A program made the position numbers and the translations under genes. A stretch of DNA of 64,000 nucleotides from Tribonema minus (lineage: Eukaryota > Sar > Xanthophyceae > Tribonematales > Tribonemataceae), in NCBI GenBank assembly GCA_017506865.1, contig JAFCMP010000127.1, positions 62,001-126,000 on the forward strand, written 5' to 3'. The number at the start of each line of letters is the position of its first letter. Position 1 is the first letter of the stretch. Below the pieces are notes generated by a model. That model was given only the letters and a program-made list of their open reading frames with translations, ran no database searches and was not told the origin of the DNA. This document shows positions 43,495-54,063 of this stretch, one piece after another.

Positions 43495-46400
43495 TCATCG
43501 GAGCCGCACCATCACAGATGCGCCCCCCAACCCTTCAGATGCAAAGGTCCCCCCCCTGCCAGCGACGCCCACAGGGTCCAGGGGCGACCCCCCCGGTCCT
43601 ACCAAGTCAAACGCAGGGGGCTGCTTCGCCGCGCCGCCGCTCAATTGCTGTGCCGCAAAGGCCCACAGCTCGAGGGCGGATGCCTCAGACTTAAATCTCC
43701 GCACCGCGCGGCCGCTCGGCAGGCGCACCTGCACAGGGCGCAGCCATGGCAGTTGGCGGGTGGGTACACACAGCGGGGGGGAGGGGGGATTGCAAGTTAG
43801 CAGCGATGTCGTTCCGAAGCGATCGTCGACGCGCATCGAGACGCTTTGTCAAATGGCACATGTAGGTTATGGCAGCAAGCTTGGCATGAACCATCTGGGC
43901 TTTCTTGCGCCCCACGCGAAAAATAATTGGAAGTACACACAGGTAGAGGTGCTGGAGCATGGTGTGCTGGTTAGCATGCGACACTCTGCCGGTGGGGCTA
44001 TACTAGGCGTCAGGACAGGGGTCAGGGAGTGGCGCACTGTGATCTCAAGATGGAGCGGAATTTGCTGCAGTCACTCTCAGCGGATCTGCAGACTCCGCAC
44101 ACCCTCCGTCCCTGGACCTCAGCAGCAAGAGTCGTCCTTGCGGAGAAAGGGTACAGAAGCGCGCCTAGGAAGTGGGGCGTCGCAGCAGACCCCAACTGCT
44201 GCCTCGGCACGACGTTGTGACTCGAGTCAAACTGCAAGTGCAAGTTCAAGTTCAAGTGCAGTGCATACATACCTGAACGCGCACCGTGCCGGGGTCGCTG
44301 GCGCTGGGCTCGTTGCCCAGTGCGCCGTAGTCGCCTGCAACTGCCGCCGCCGCGCCTGCACGCGCCACGCGCAGCGCACAACTAGGTTAGAGCTCACCGC
44401 GCAGCTGCTGTTGGTGCCAGCGCTGGTTCTGGCAGCTGCCGGATACGCATTCACGTAGGGCGGCGATGGCGCAGGATGAGGCTGGCTAACCTAACCCGAA
44501 CCTAACCCTAGCCCTAACCGTAACCCTAAGCTTGCGTGCGGCACACGCGTAGGGCCAGGGGGGCTAGGGGGCATACTTGGTGCACGAACGGGGGTCGCAG
44601 GGCTCAGTTGGCTCACTCTAACCCTAAACCTTACCCTGACCTCAACCCTGACCCCCAACAGTAACCGTCGCCCAACTGCCGCGCGCGTCGGTGACCAGAA
44701 ACAGCGACAGACGTGCATATCCCTCGGAGCGAGCCTGTTTGCGGCGTCGGCGTGCGGCGCCAGCTCCGAGGGCGCCGTTCTAGCTGAGCGCAGCGGCGGC
44801 GCAGCAGCAAATCTTAGCACTCAGCGCGACGCCATGTTCTTGGAGGCTGGCCATCTGCTTCGTGCCGCCTCTGTGCTGTCGGCACGGGGGCGACCGACGC
44901 CAAGCGCGCAATAGCACGTCAGCGCTCTGCTGAAAGCCACCAGCACGCATGAGTGTAGGTGGCGAGGCTGGCGGGACAGCCGATGCTAGATGTCGAGCAC
45001 ATCACAGCACTCAGTGCGCCGCCACGTTCTCAGAGGCTGGCCATCGGCGTCAAGCCGCCAATTTTGCACGCCGTGGGCGCCCGTTAGTCGGGGTGGGACT
45101 GGCGCAGGTAGGTACCACGCTCATGTGCCCTACTGAAAGGTTTCTGGCGTCGGCCCCAGCCCTAGCACTAGGGCCCAACCTTAATGTTAGGGCACACGCG
45201 CACCTGCCGCGCCCTGGTCCATCAGCGACAGCGCAATCGCCTGCGCTAACTCCTGGTCCTCCTGTGAAGCACCCCCCCCCGCCGCCGCCGCCGCGCCACC
45301 CCCCCCTAACCCCCCTCCCCCCCCCCCTCCGTCTAATCTTTGCCCCTTCCCTGCTGTGCTCCAGGACGAAGCAGACGTGGCGGCGCCGCTGCCGCCGGGC
45401 TTGATAACTGAGCCTCCGCCCTTGCCGCCGCTGCCGCCGCCGCCTTTTATGAGTTCGGCGTCGTCATACCTACAGGTGGCGAGGGTTACGGCTTGGCGGT
45501 AGTTTGGGTCAGCTTGTCGTGGTGCCATGAGCGGTGCAATGAAAAAAATTGGCATATTGCTACATACCACCAAGCAGCAAGATGGCCAACATCGGCAATG
45601 TGCCACACTGATGGCAAAAAGTGGCACGTCACACGACATGAAGTTAGGGTCTGAGCTTGCGCGCGCGCTGCCGCCACATCGGCCCGGGGGCCAGCGTCGC
45701 CGCTGCTGGCTACAAAGTCAGCGTGGGAAGCTCCAGACACGGTGTGAAGGCAAGAAATGCAGCACTTATCGGGCAGGCATGGTTGTCAAACAAGGGACAT
45801 GAACACCGACATGTGCCTGTTTGCGCCGCTCCGGTACACATGCAGCCTACGCCCAATCCTAATAATATACTTCGAAGTATACATACATGGCATGCGCCCA
45901 CACGCTGTTCTATGCCTTCAGCCCACAACCAGATGCACGCAACACTTGTACGTGACAATACACGACGACGAGTCATAAAACTGTTAAGGTTAAAGGTAGG
46001 TATCAACTGCAGTCAGGTTCTAGGTCTAGGGGTAGGTTGGTATGTCATGCCATCGCCGTACCAGTCCTCCGCGTTTCCGGCATCGCTGCCGTACGGCCCC
46101 TCCGTGGATGGCGGCGGCAGGGTCCCGCCCCGCACCACAAATACGCTGTAGCCGTCTAAACGATACTGCAGTGCCAGGGGGGGGGGGGATTGGGTCACCG
46201 AAAGCGGGCGGTGCGTGTGATGTTAACTCTGAGGGGAAGTGATCAAGTGCTAAGCCACTGGTGCAGCATCATGTCCGGCCTCGAACACCAAGCGTGACTG
46301 AGCGCAGCGCGAATGGCAATGGCTGACTACACTAGATCAGCAGCATGCGCGGGGGTCCAGGCAAGTCGCGTGCTGAGCAGCTGATGCAGGCGAGGATGGC

Positions 46401-48419
46401 TAGGGCTGACATTCAGTTAGCGCGATAGGGGGGTGCGGTGCACATGGGGGTGTGCTTGCTGAGCATCACCTGATACGACGATGCCTTCCACACGCAACGT
46501 GGCAACGCACCCAGGGTCGCGTCAGATGCTGACGTGTGCGCACACCTCATGGCCGAAGTCGCGGCACAGCGCATGCCCTCCCTGCTGGCTCGACCAAGCC
46601 CCCTTGTCAACGCTGACCAATGACACGGTGTGGTTAGCTGTCAAACTGTGTGCCCTCCACCAATAGCCGTGCTACATACGGTTTGCTAGACCGGGCTGAG
46701 GTGCGCGCACTTACCCCTGACCCTAACCCTACCCCTAACCCTAACCCCCCTTAACCCCCTGACCCACCTGATGGAGCGTCGCCTCCAGCGCGTACGACGT
46801 GATCCACTCCGGCCGCTCGAGCGTGCTGTTGAGGTTCCAGTAGCGCCCACCGACGCTGCGCACCGCGAACCAGTGCGCCTGCCGATTGCAGACAAACCCC
46901 GCCTCCGAGTCGTAGCCCGTCGTGCTCAGCTTGCCCGCGACGCGCTCGCTGCCCGCGGACTCCAGACGCAGGCCGTAGCGCAGCGTCAGCGCCTCGCTCA
47001 GGACCTGCACGGACGCAGCGCCATGCACGCGGAGTTCTAGTGGTGTCACTGAATGTGAAGTTGAAGCTGAAGCTGCCCGCCGCCCGCGACGCGCTCGCTG
47101 CCCGCGGACTCCAGGCGCAGGCCGTAGCGCAGCGTCAGCGCCTCGCTCAGGACCTGCGCGGGCGTTATTCACGCGAAATTCTGTTGGTGTCAATGCACGC
47201 ATGGGAAGCTGCTGAAGGTGAAGTTGAAGTTGAAGTTGCCTGCCGCCCACGACGCGCTCGCTGCCCGCGGACTCCAAGCGCAGGCCGTAGCGCAGCGTCA
47301 GCGCCTCGCTCAGGACCTGCGCAGGCGTGCCATGCGCGCGACGCTCTGTCGCTGTCAACGCGCGCACGCGAGCCGCGCGAGCACTCAGCGATGCGGGGGA
47401 TGCAGCTGTCGCGCGCGCCGTGGCTGCCTTGAGGCGCGCGCAGAGTGAATGTGAAGTTGAAGTTGAAGTTTCCCGCCGCCTTCGCCCAGCCGCGGTCTGT
47501 GGCGCATATTGCCCGGTCGGCGCGCGTGGGCCGGCATCGCGAGCGAAGCGCGCGCAGAGCGGTCGCTGTAGTCGAGCGCGAACCTCAGAAGCACGCGCCG
47601 CAGACATGGTGTCACGGAGCTGTTTCGCGCACGCGCGCGCACGCGTGCGGGGTCAAAGTTCAAGTAGAAGTCAGAGCAAAGCGCCACCGCGCCTCGCTCA
47701 GCACCTGGTGAGGTCACGCGCGCCGCCACCCGCACGCAGCGTGTTCTTGTTCGCGCGCGGCTGCTTGCACACAGCGCGCGCAAAGGTACTTCCAGCACAC
47801 AGACATGGTTGACACGCGCTGCCAGCGCGCTCGCACCTGCAGTGAGAAGTTCCCCGCCTCGTCCACGTTCCCAGAGTCCTCCGCCTGGAACTTGAGCGCG
47901 TCCGGCGTGCTATGGCCAAGCTCCAGCATCAACTGCGAGGGGCACCCCGTGTTTGTTTTTAAGGCAAGTCCCTGTGACGATTTTTCAGGACACCACTTTG
48001 GCCTGAGCTAACACAGAGGAAACGCGGTAGTTCAGAGCGGGAGTTCCTCACGCCACGAGCTGTAAACGCGCAGCAAGCAATGTCATCACAGGCCTGATGC
48101 AGCACAACCGCGGGCTAGTTCTGTCTGGAACTTGAAGTGTGAGGCCTTACTGATGCAGAACAGGTGAGAGCGGCTACCTGTCTCTCCTTGGCGTCAAGCA
48201 CATGGGCGATGTCAGCCAGATCCGGTGCTGTGAATATGCAAGCCTGCGGCAAGGAGCACAGAGCCGCGCAGAGGGGCAGACTGATCTCAGTTTTCTATAG
48301 AAGATGTCAGCACGTTTGCAAGCGGTGCTCGGTGCTCGACCTTGTACCTGCAACAGATTGTTGAGGCAGTGCTGCCCGCACAGAGAGCTTTCTTGCTTCT
48401 CGTGATAGATCCAACCCAT
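43495..48419 (-). CDS. ATXN3-like: Ataxin-3 type Josephin deubiquitinase with UIM and UBX-like domain
   Basis: Exons on the minus strand: 48419-48348, 48227-48178, 47932-47837, 47004-46768, 46165-46062, 45469-45204, 44334-44273 and 43728-43495. The Josephin catalytic set is present: Gln9 and Cys14 in HEKQESSLCGQHCLNNLLQ, His in RQAHWFAVR and Asn in YWNLNSTL. LADIAHVLDAKERQLMLELG, DSGNVDEAGNFSLQ and GYSVFVVRGG are further family blocks. Exon 6 carries a ubiquitin-interacting motif (EDQELAQAIALSLMDQG). The last two exons form a UBX-like fold (VRVQVRLPSGRAVRRFKSEA, then GTFASEGLGGASVMVRL). The protein should trim ubiquitin chains, perhaps with Cdc48/p97 through UBX. Exon 1 ends in phase 0 but exon 2 needs one extra base, so a micro-exon of 3n+1 nt between 48348 and 48227 (the GxYFxA region of the family) is missing from this model. 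Confidence 0.88.
44486..44530 (-). repeat. Degenerate telomere-like CCCTAA tract
   Basis: CTAACCTAACCCGAACCTAA and similar units in ataxin-3 intron 6. A second, poorer tract lies at 44617-44655. Both are interstitial. Confidence 0.65.
46711..46760 (-). repeat. Degenerate telomere-like CCCTAA tract
   Basis: TTACCCCTGACCCTAACCCT followed by further CCCCTAACCC units, ending 8 bases from the ataxin-3 exon 4 donor. It therefore forms the very start of intron 4. Confidence 0.65.
47060..47710 (-). repeat. Partial copies of ataxin-3 exon 4 acceptor edge
   Basis: About 80 bases of exon 4, from its acceptor through CTGCGGCTGGAGTCC and GGCAGCGAGCGCGTC, recur at about 47080-47165 and 47245-47330. The CAG acceptor (GCGCAG, GTCCTGAGCGAGGCG) is intact in both. 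A short third copy of the acceptor region is at about 47685-47710. Each is followed by GAAGTTGAAG tracts. Confidence 0.88.
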
Positions 48420-48828
48420 GACGGGCAAAGTTGACAGTTGGAAGCTTAAGCAAGCTTCAAGGAGGCGTTCTTCAACTTGAATGTGAAGTAGCAGGAAGTT
48501 TGCACTTGAATTTCAAAAAAGACGACAGACGGCAGCAGCTGAGAGTGATTCTGTTGTTATAAATATGGTCCAGCCAACTGCGCTGCACGACCTGCCCTCG
48601 TTGTGCTGATTTTCTAGGCAGTGTACGCCACAGCCACCCACTATGTGCTGCCTTGAGAAACTGACAGACTCTGACTGACTAGCAAACACAATATGGTACC
48701 CTAGAGTAGGTAAACGCTTCAGTTGCAATGGGCATGACCTGCGGAAGTGAACTCTGCCAGCCCTCGTTCTACACACTGGAGGAGGAGAGATCAATGTGCA
48801 CTGTCACGTTTGCTTCACGTGAATGTAC
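48420..48828. other. Upstream region of the ataxin-3 gene
   Basis: No gene seen. It should hold the ataxin-3 promoter; no specific element is recognised. Confidence 0.4.
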
Positions 48829-50607
48829 TTTTTATTGATTCTCGCTCAGGGCGCGAAAAAGCCCAGATGGTGGTCTAACTTGATGCTGCTGTACGGGATC
48901 TGCATGTCGTGTGACTTCTGAAAGTGTCGCAACGACAACCACTCAAACGCCGCCGCCGCCAAAGGGCATCTCGGGATCCTCCCCTACGTCCTCCTCCATG
49001 TGCCCCCCCCCCTGGATTCTGCCATGTGTGTCATGACACGGCCAGAGTACGCCATGTGGAGCGCTGCCGACAGTGCCGAGCGTAAGCGCGCCATGGCGAT
49101 GCCCTTAAGAGCTTTAGGGCGTGCTCCTCCGGGCACTGACATCCTGCTGGCATACTCCGTCGCCACAGCCTCCAGCAGCTTCCGCCCCTGCTCCCCGATG
49201 CTGCCAAAAGACCCGATTGCCAAAGTGGCAAGTTTGTAGCAATTCTGGTCATAATGACCACAATAGTGGGATAATTTGGCGGCCTCTTGGTCGCGGCAGC
49301 AGCGCTCGGGGTCTGCTGCAGTCTTTGCCGCCCGCGACGCCACCTGTGCCTCGAAGCAGGTGACGTCCACCATGAGCGGTTGGTGACGTGTCCAGAAACG
49401 GCGTATAGTCCTCGTCCACCAGTCCCGTTTTGAGGTATTGCCGCAGGATGCGCTGCGTAGCCCTCTTGACGCTATTGTGGACGATGGTGTCGTGCGCCTT
49501 GACGCGTGGCGCTTGACACAGCCGTGCATGCAGGGTGCCGCCGGCGACTTCCCGCACACCTTGCAGCCTGCCGTCTGCTCCTCTACTCCGATGGCGCGTT
49601 TGACGGCCAGCTGCCAGGATAGGCCATCGAACGAAGCCGTTGTGGAGTACATGGGCTCGTTGAGGAATGCCATGCCGATCGAGTGCATGTGGCGCTGCGA
49701 CCGGAATCGAGCAAGTGCTTGCGTGCGTTGCGTGCCCTGCGGCAGCTGTTGCAGGTCCGCCTCCACTTTATCTGCAATCTCGGTAGCGACGGCATCTGCA
49801 AGCGCACTCTGATTAAGGCGCCTCAGGCTACACTGCAACTGCAGAGCACTGACGTCAAGTACACCGTGAGCAGCGTCCGCACCGATGCCACCACCTGCTG
49901 GCGGCCGCGGCCGCGGCTGCTGCATATGTGGCTGCTGCTGCTGATGCATGAGCGCTGGTGGCAGCATATGTTCCAGCTTCTCGCCTGTTGCTGCACGCAA
50001 AGATGCGGCAGCTGTGGCAGTCGTCTGCAAGAGGGGCAGGCGCGCCACCTCTGCTGCTGCTGCGCCTTGTAGCATTGCTGGTGTGGAGCGTGCAGCGCCT
50101 GCATTGATGGCTGCCGCTGCTGCGCGCGCTGGAGCAGCTGCGCTGCCTGCCGTTGCTGCTGCTGGTGTCGCTGCTGCCGCAGGTGCTGGTGCAGCGCCTG
50201 CCGCATTGGCCGCTGCCACCGCCGTCGCCGCTGTCGCAGCCGACACGGTTGCGGCGCCGCCTGCTGCCGCTGCTCCTGTTGCAGGTGCTGCAGCAGCCCT
50301 AGTAGGGCCTGGAGCAGCTGTGTTGCCTATGCCCGCAGCAGCTGCTGGTGATGCTGCAGTGTGAATAGCTCCACATGGCATTCTCTTGCCATGACACATA
50401 TGGCAGAACGCAGGGAGGGGGGGCACATGGAGGAGGACGTAGGGGAGGATCCCGAGATGCCATTTGGCGGCGACGGCTTTTGAGTGATTGTCGTTGAGAC
50501 ACGTTCAGATTGTCACACGACATGTAGATTCCGTACAGCAAGTCAATTGAACTTAAGTTAGACCATCATCTGGGCTTTTTCGCGCCCTGAGCGAGAATTG
50601 ATAAAAA
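48829..50607. mobile_element. Transposable element with about 210-bp terminal inverted repeats
   Basis: The left end (about 48829-49044) and the reverse complement of the right end (about 50393-50607) match almost throughout. They share TTATTGATTCTCGCTCAGGG/TTATCAATTCTCGCTCAGGG, GCGCGAAAAAGCCCAGATG, CATGTCGTGTGAC, GGCATCTCGGGATCCTCCCC and TACGTCCTCCTCCATGTGCC. The core holds one long degenerate open frame on the minus strand. A target duplication is not clear: the flanks read GTAC on the left and AACA on the right. The superfamily is not assigned. Confidence 0.85.
48984..50426 (-). pseudogene. Degenerate element-encoded protein, retroelement-like C-terminus
   Basis: An open frame of 480 residues fills the space between the inverted repeats. 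The first third is Ala-rich low complexity. Then come RFRSQRHMHSIGMAFLNEP, a CKVCGK..PCMHGCVK Cys/His cluster, LMVDVTCFEAQVASRAAK, HYDQNCYKLATLAIGSFG and EQGRKLLEAVATEYASR. Between about 49375 and 49510 the better-looking peptide (VKAHDTIVHNSVKRATQRIL, RQYLKTGLVDEDYTPFLD) lies in a different minus frame, so two frameshifts break the gene. The order (short helices, CxxC..H finger, HDxIVxxxxR helix, xVDVT strand, a long helix, then E/G-rich helix) resembles the C-terminal part of reverse-transcriptase proteins of algal retroelements. That reading is by pattern only. The inverted repeats argue for a DNA-transposon body, so the assignment is open. Confidence 0.5.
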
Positions 50608-51671
50608 CAACATAGTGCCTAATGATGAGCAACGACAAAGCAACGCCGCATTGGCGCACAACGATGCATCGTCATGCAGACACTAAGGCAGACAACAATT
50701 ACTTTGGGTGGAAAAATCTACAAATAGCCTCATCACATATTTCTATGTAGTATGCAGGTCTGCCATGTGTGCTGTGCCAGGCTGTACTTCAAGTGTAGTA
50801 GATGCAAACACGGTCGCGCTGCACCTGGTGAAACGGGAATTGCACGACACCCAAGCTCAATCAACATGATGACAGCAAGAAGAGAGTAGCACCATTGCAC
50901 TTCAAAGTAGCATGACTTTTACGGCGATCAATCGACGACATGATTACAGTCAAGCCGCGCTCGCACCCCACACCCCCAATCCAGCCACCCTGGGCAACTC
51001 TGGCAAGTATTACTCAGCGGTGCCGTGGCAAGACTCCTCCTGCTCAATCTCACAACAGCACTGCCGTGCACGCAGCGCAACCGCCCCGAACTGCGCAGCA
51101 ACACATGTCCGCATTTGCCGCCGCTACTTCTGCTGCAGCAGCTACCCCCGGCAGGTCTGGTGAGACCCCCAAATGTCCCCCAGGTTGCTAGAGCTTGAAC
51201 CCCCCCTCTACAAGCCTCTACGTGGTTGCAGTGTCCGTCTCAGCGCCGGCCGTGAGGTCATGGTGACAGAGTCAGCACCATGGTTTCACAACCGGCGCTA
51301 CGGCGCGCGCGAAAACAAAGTCTGAGTGCGCGCGCCTGAGGATCACGCAACGGCGAAAACGAGAGGCTCGAGTCTAGCTTCTGCCAGCAAAACGGGGCAG
51401 CTAACACCCGTACTAGGCCAAAATAGTGCGAACGCTGTCAGAAAGCCGCTGGTGCAGTCAACTGCCCTCATTAGGACAGAGCCCCAAGTGAAGGCAGGAT
51501 TGCGGGTCGCTTCAATCTGTGAGATGGTGCTTTGGCCGTTCCCCGGTGGGTCACTGCAGCCGCTGCCTCCGCAGCCAGGCCCCGCGCCGCTTACGCCTGC
51601 GGCGCTGCCTGCTGCTGCTTGGGCTTGTGTCATCCCGAGGCGCCGCGTCGCTCCGCACCACGCCAGCCCCC
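50608..51671. other. Intergenic, mostly 3' flank shared with the left polyGln gene
   Basis: From 50945 on this is the right arm of the inverted duplication described at 4190-5240. Positions 50608-50944 show no feature. Confidence 0.6.
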
Positions 51672-52030
51672 TCAGTTGCCTGGCGCTGCCGCAGCGCCGG
51701 CAGCCCTTTTTGCGCCGTGGCTCTTGGCACCGCGGTGCCCCGGTCCCCGCCGCATGTGGCCGTGCTTCTTGCGCACCCACTGCGCACCGCCATCCTGACC
51801 TGCAGGCTCGAACACCTCCTCAGCGCCGTACAGGCCGTATGGTGCCGCCGCCGCGGCAGCAGCGGCAGCGGCGGCGCCGGCGGCGCCAGCAAGCATGGGG
51901 TCCTGCTGGTGGTGCGGCTGGTGCTGGTGGTGGTGGCGCTGCTGCTGCTGCTGCGGCGGCGGCGGCGGCTGCCACTGGTGATAGTGCGCCTGCTGCTGCT
52001 GCTGCTGCTGCTGCTGCGGAGGTGGTGGAG
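50945..52030 (-). repeat. Right arm of long inverted duplication
   Basis: Reverse-complement match to 4190-5240, covering the C-terminal codons and 3' flank of the polyGln gene. Differences include several base changes and small indels, so the copies are not recent or are under no constraint outside the coding part. Confidence 0.85.
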
Positions 52031-53652
52031 GCGGTGCATGCGTGAATTGCTGCTGCTGGTCGTACTGCTGCTGCTGCAGAGCATACCGCTGCTGCCGCTG
52101 CTGCTGCTGCTGCGCTTGCGACACTTGCTGCTGCTGCTGCAACGATGGCGGCACAACTAGCCATTGCCCAGCCTGCTGCTGCTGCTGCTGCGACTGCCGC
52201 TGAGCCTGCTGCTGCGCGTATTGCGCAGCCGTCGCTACCTCTGCCGCATGCCGCTGAGCCTGCAGCTGCGCCACCTGCTGCGCCTGCAGCCGCGCCAGCT
52301 GCACCTGCTGCGCCTGCTGCTGCACCAGCTGCTGTTGCATCTGCTGCTGCTGCTGCTGCTGCTGCTGCCGCTGGTGAGGCGAAAGGGGGAGCTGCTGCGG
52401 GATGTACTGCTGATGCTGCTGCTGTTGTGGAAGGGGGGGACGGTGCTGCTGCGGAAGACGCTGCGGAGGAAAGTGCTGTTGCGAAACGCGCTGCTGCTGT
52501 CCCTGCGCCATCTGCTGCTGGTGTTGAACGCCCGTAAGCACGAACGCGCAGCTGCCATCCGCAGAAGGCACATTCGCCGCCACGTACATGGGTGACCCTG
52601 CCGATGACGGCATATAGGGGCCGGTCCACTGCGGCGCCATCGCATTCCCCTGCACCACTGGCAAACGAGGCCCCGCAGGCTGCTGCCGCGGCACCGGCAG
52701 CACTGGCACTGTGCTGAGCGGTGCTGCCTGCTGGTATTGGGCTGCGTACGCAACCTGTGCCGGAGGCAGCAGCGGCGCGTACTGTGGTGGCACAGTCTGC
52801 AGCGACGCCGGCACAGATGGATATACCACAGGCGATGGCGATGCCTGTTGGGACTGCGAATCCCCTGGCTGCCACTGCTGGTCCCAGCGTGGCTGCGGCG
52901 GCGCATCCTGCAATGGACACAGATGCGCAGCAGGTAGAAAGGAGAATATATTTTCCATCAGGGGCTGCTGAGTAAGGGACGAAGCATCACGGCAGCGAAC
53001 ACATGCGGATCGCACACCAGCATGAGCAATGTCGGACTACAAAAGTATGCATGGCTGCCTAACTCGCACATCCAGGGATGGTGGCAGTGCTCAAACAAAG
53101 TAGTAAGGGTATGGCGACAGACGCAAGCATCAGCAATGGAAACTTATCAGTGATGTCACCACGCTGATCTCACGCCACTGAGAGTGCTGCATCATGGTCA
53201 TTGCAACAAAGCAATGCCTCTTGCCAATGGTATGTCTGAACTGTCAACTACTCGTCGTATCACTGACGGATCGTAGCAGGCCTCCATAATTTGTGCTGCT
53301 GTCTCCTTGTGTTCGGGTTGCAACACCTGTACAGCTCTTTTGCATGGCGTGCGAGTTCAAGGTCACACTACAAGAAAACGAGGTCGTGATACAACCACCA
53401 ACACCAACCTTGACCACCAGCAGTGGTCCAAACACCGCTGCAACGCATGACCATGTTGAGCCATGCTAACACAAACTCAATGCGCGCAAGCGTTGCACGT
53501 ATTTGTAGCCAACTTCAATGTTCACCTGCTCAGCGGGGTCCGCTACAGGCACAGTGCTCCTGCTGGTGGCCCTCTCCCTGGCCATCGCCAGCATCTGAGC
53601 AGCCGCGTTGCTGGGCTGGCGCTGTGGCGCGCATCCAGGTGCAGCATCAACC

Positions 53653-53720
<68 letters not shown>

Positions 53721-53948
53721 GTGGTGGTGATGGTGCTGCTGTTGCGGTGGCTGCTGTTGCTGCCGCCGCTGCTGCTGCTGCTGCGGCGGCGGCTGCTGTG
53801 GCGGCTGCTGTGGCGGCTGCTGGTGGCGGTGCTGCACCTGCTGCTGCTGCTGCTGTGCCAGGGCCGCCGCAACCATTGCACGAAACTCAGCGGCCACATT
53901 GGTTTGCTGGCGCTCGAGTGTGCGCCGAGGTGTGCTGCCAGCCAGGTG

Positions 53949-53979
<31 letters not shown>

Positions 53980-54025
53980 AGCTGCGGCTGCTGTGGCGGA
54001 GGCGACGGCGGCAGCGGCGGCTGCA

Positions 54026-54063
<38 letters not shown>

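Noticed and set aside
43409..44458. 349-residue plus-strand frame
   Set aside because: It is antisense to the ataxin-3 UBX exons, which splice into a recognisable domain on the other strand.
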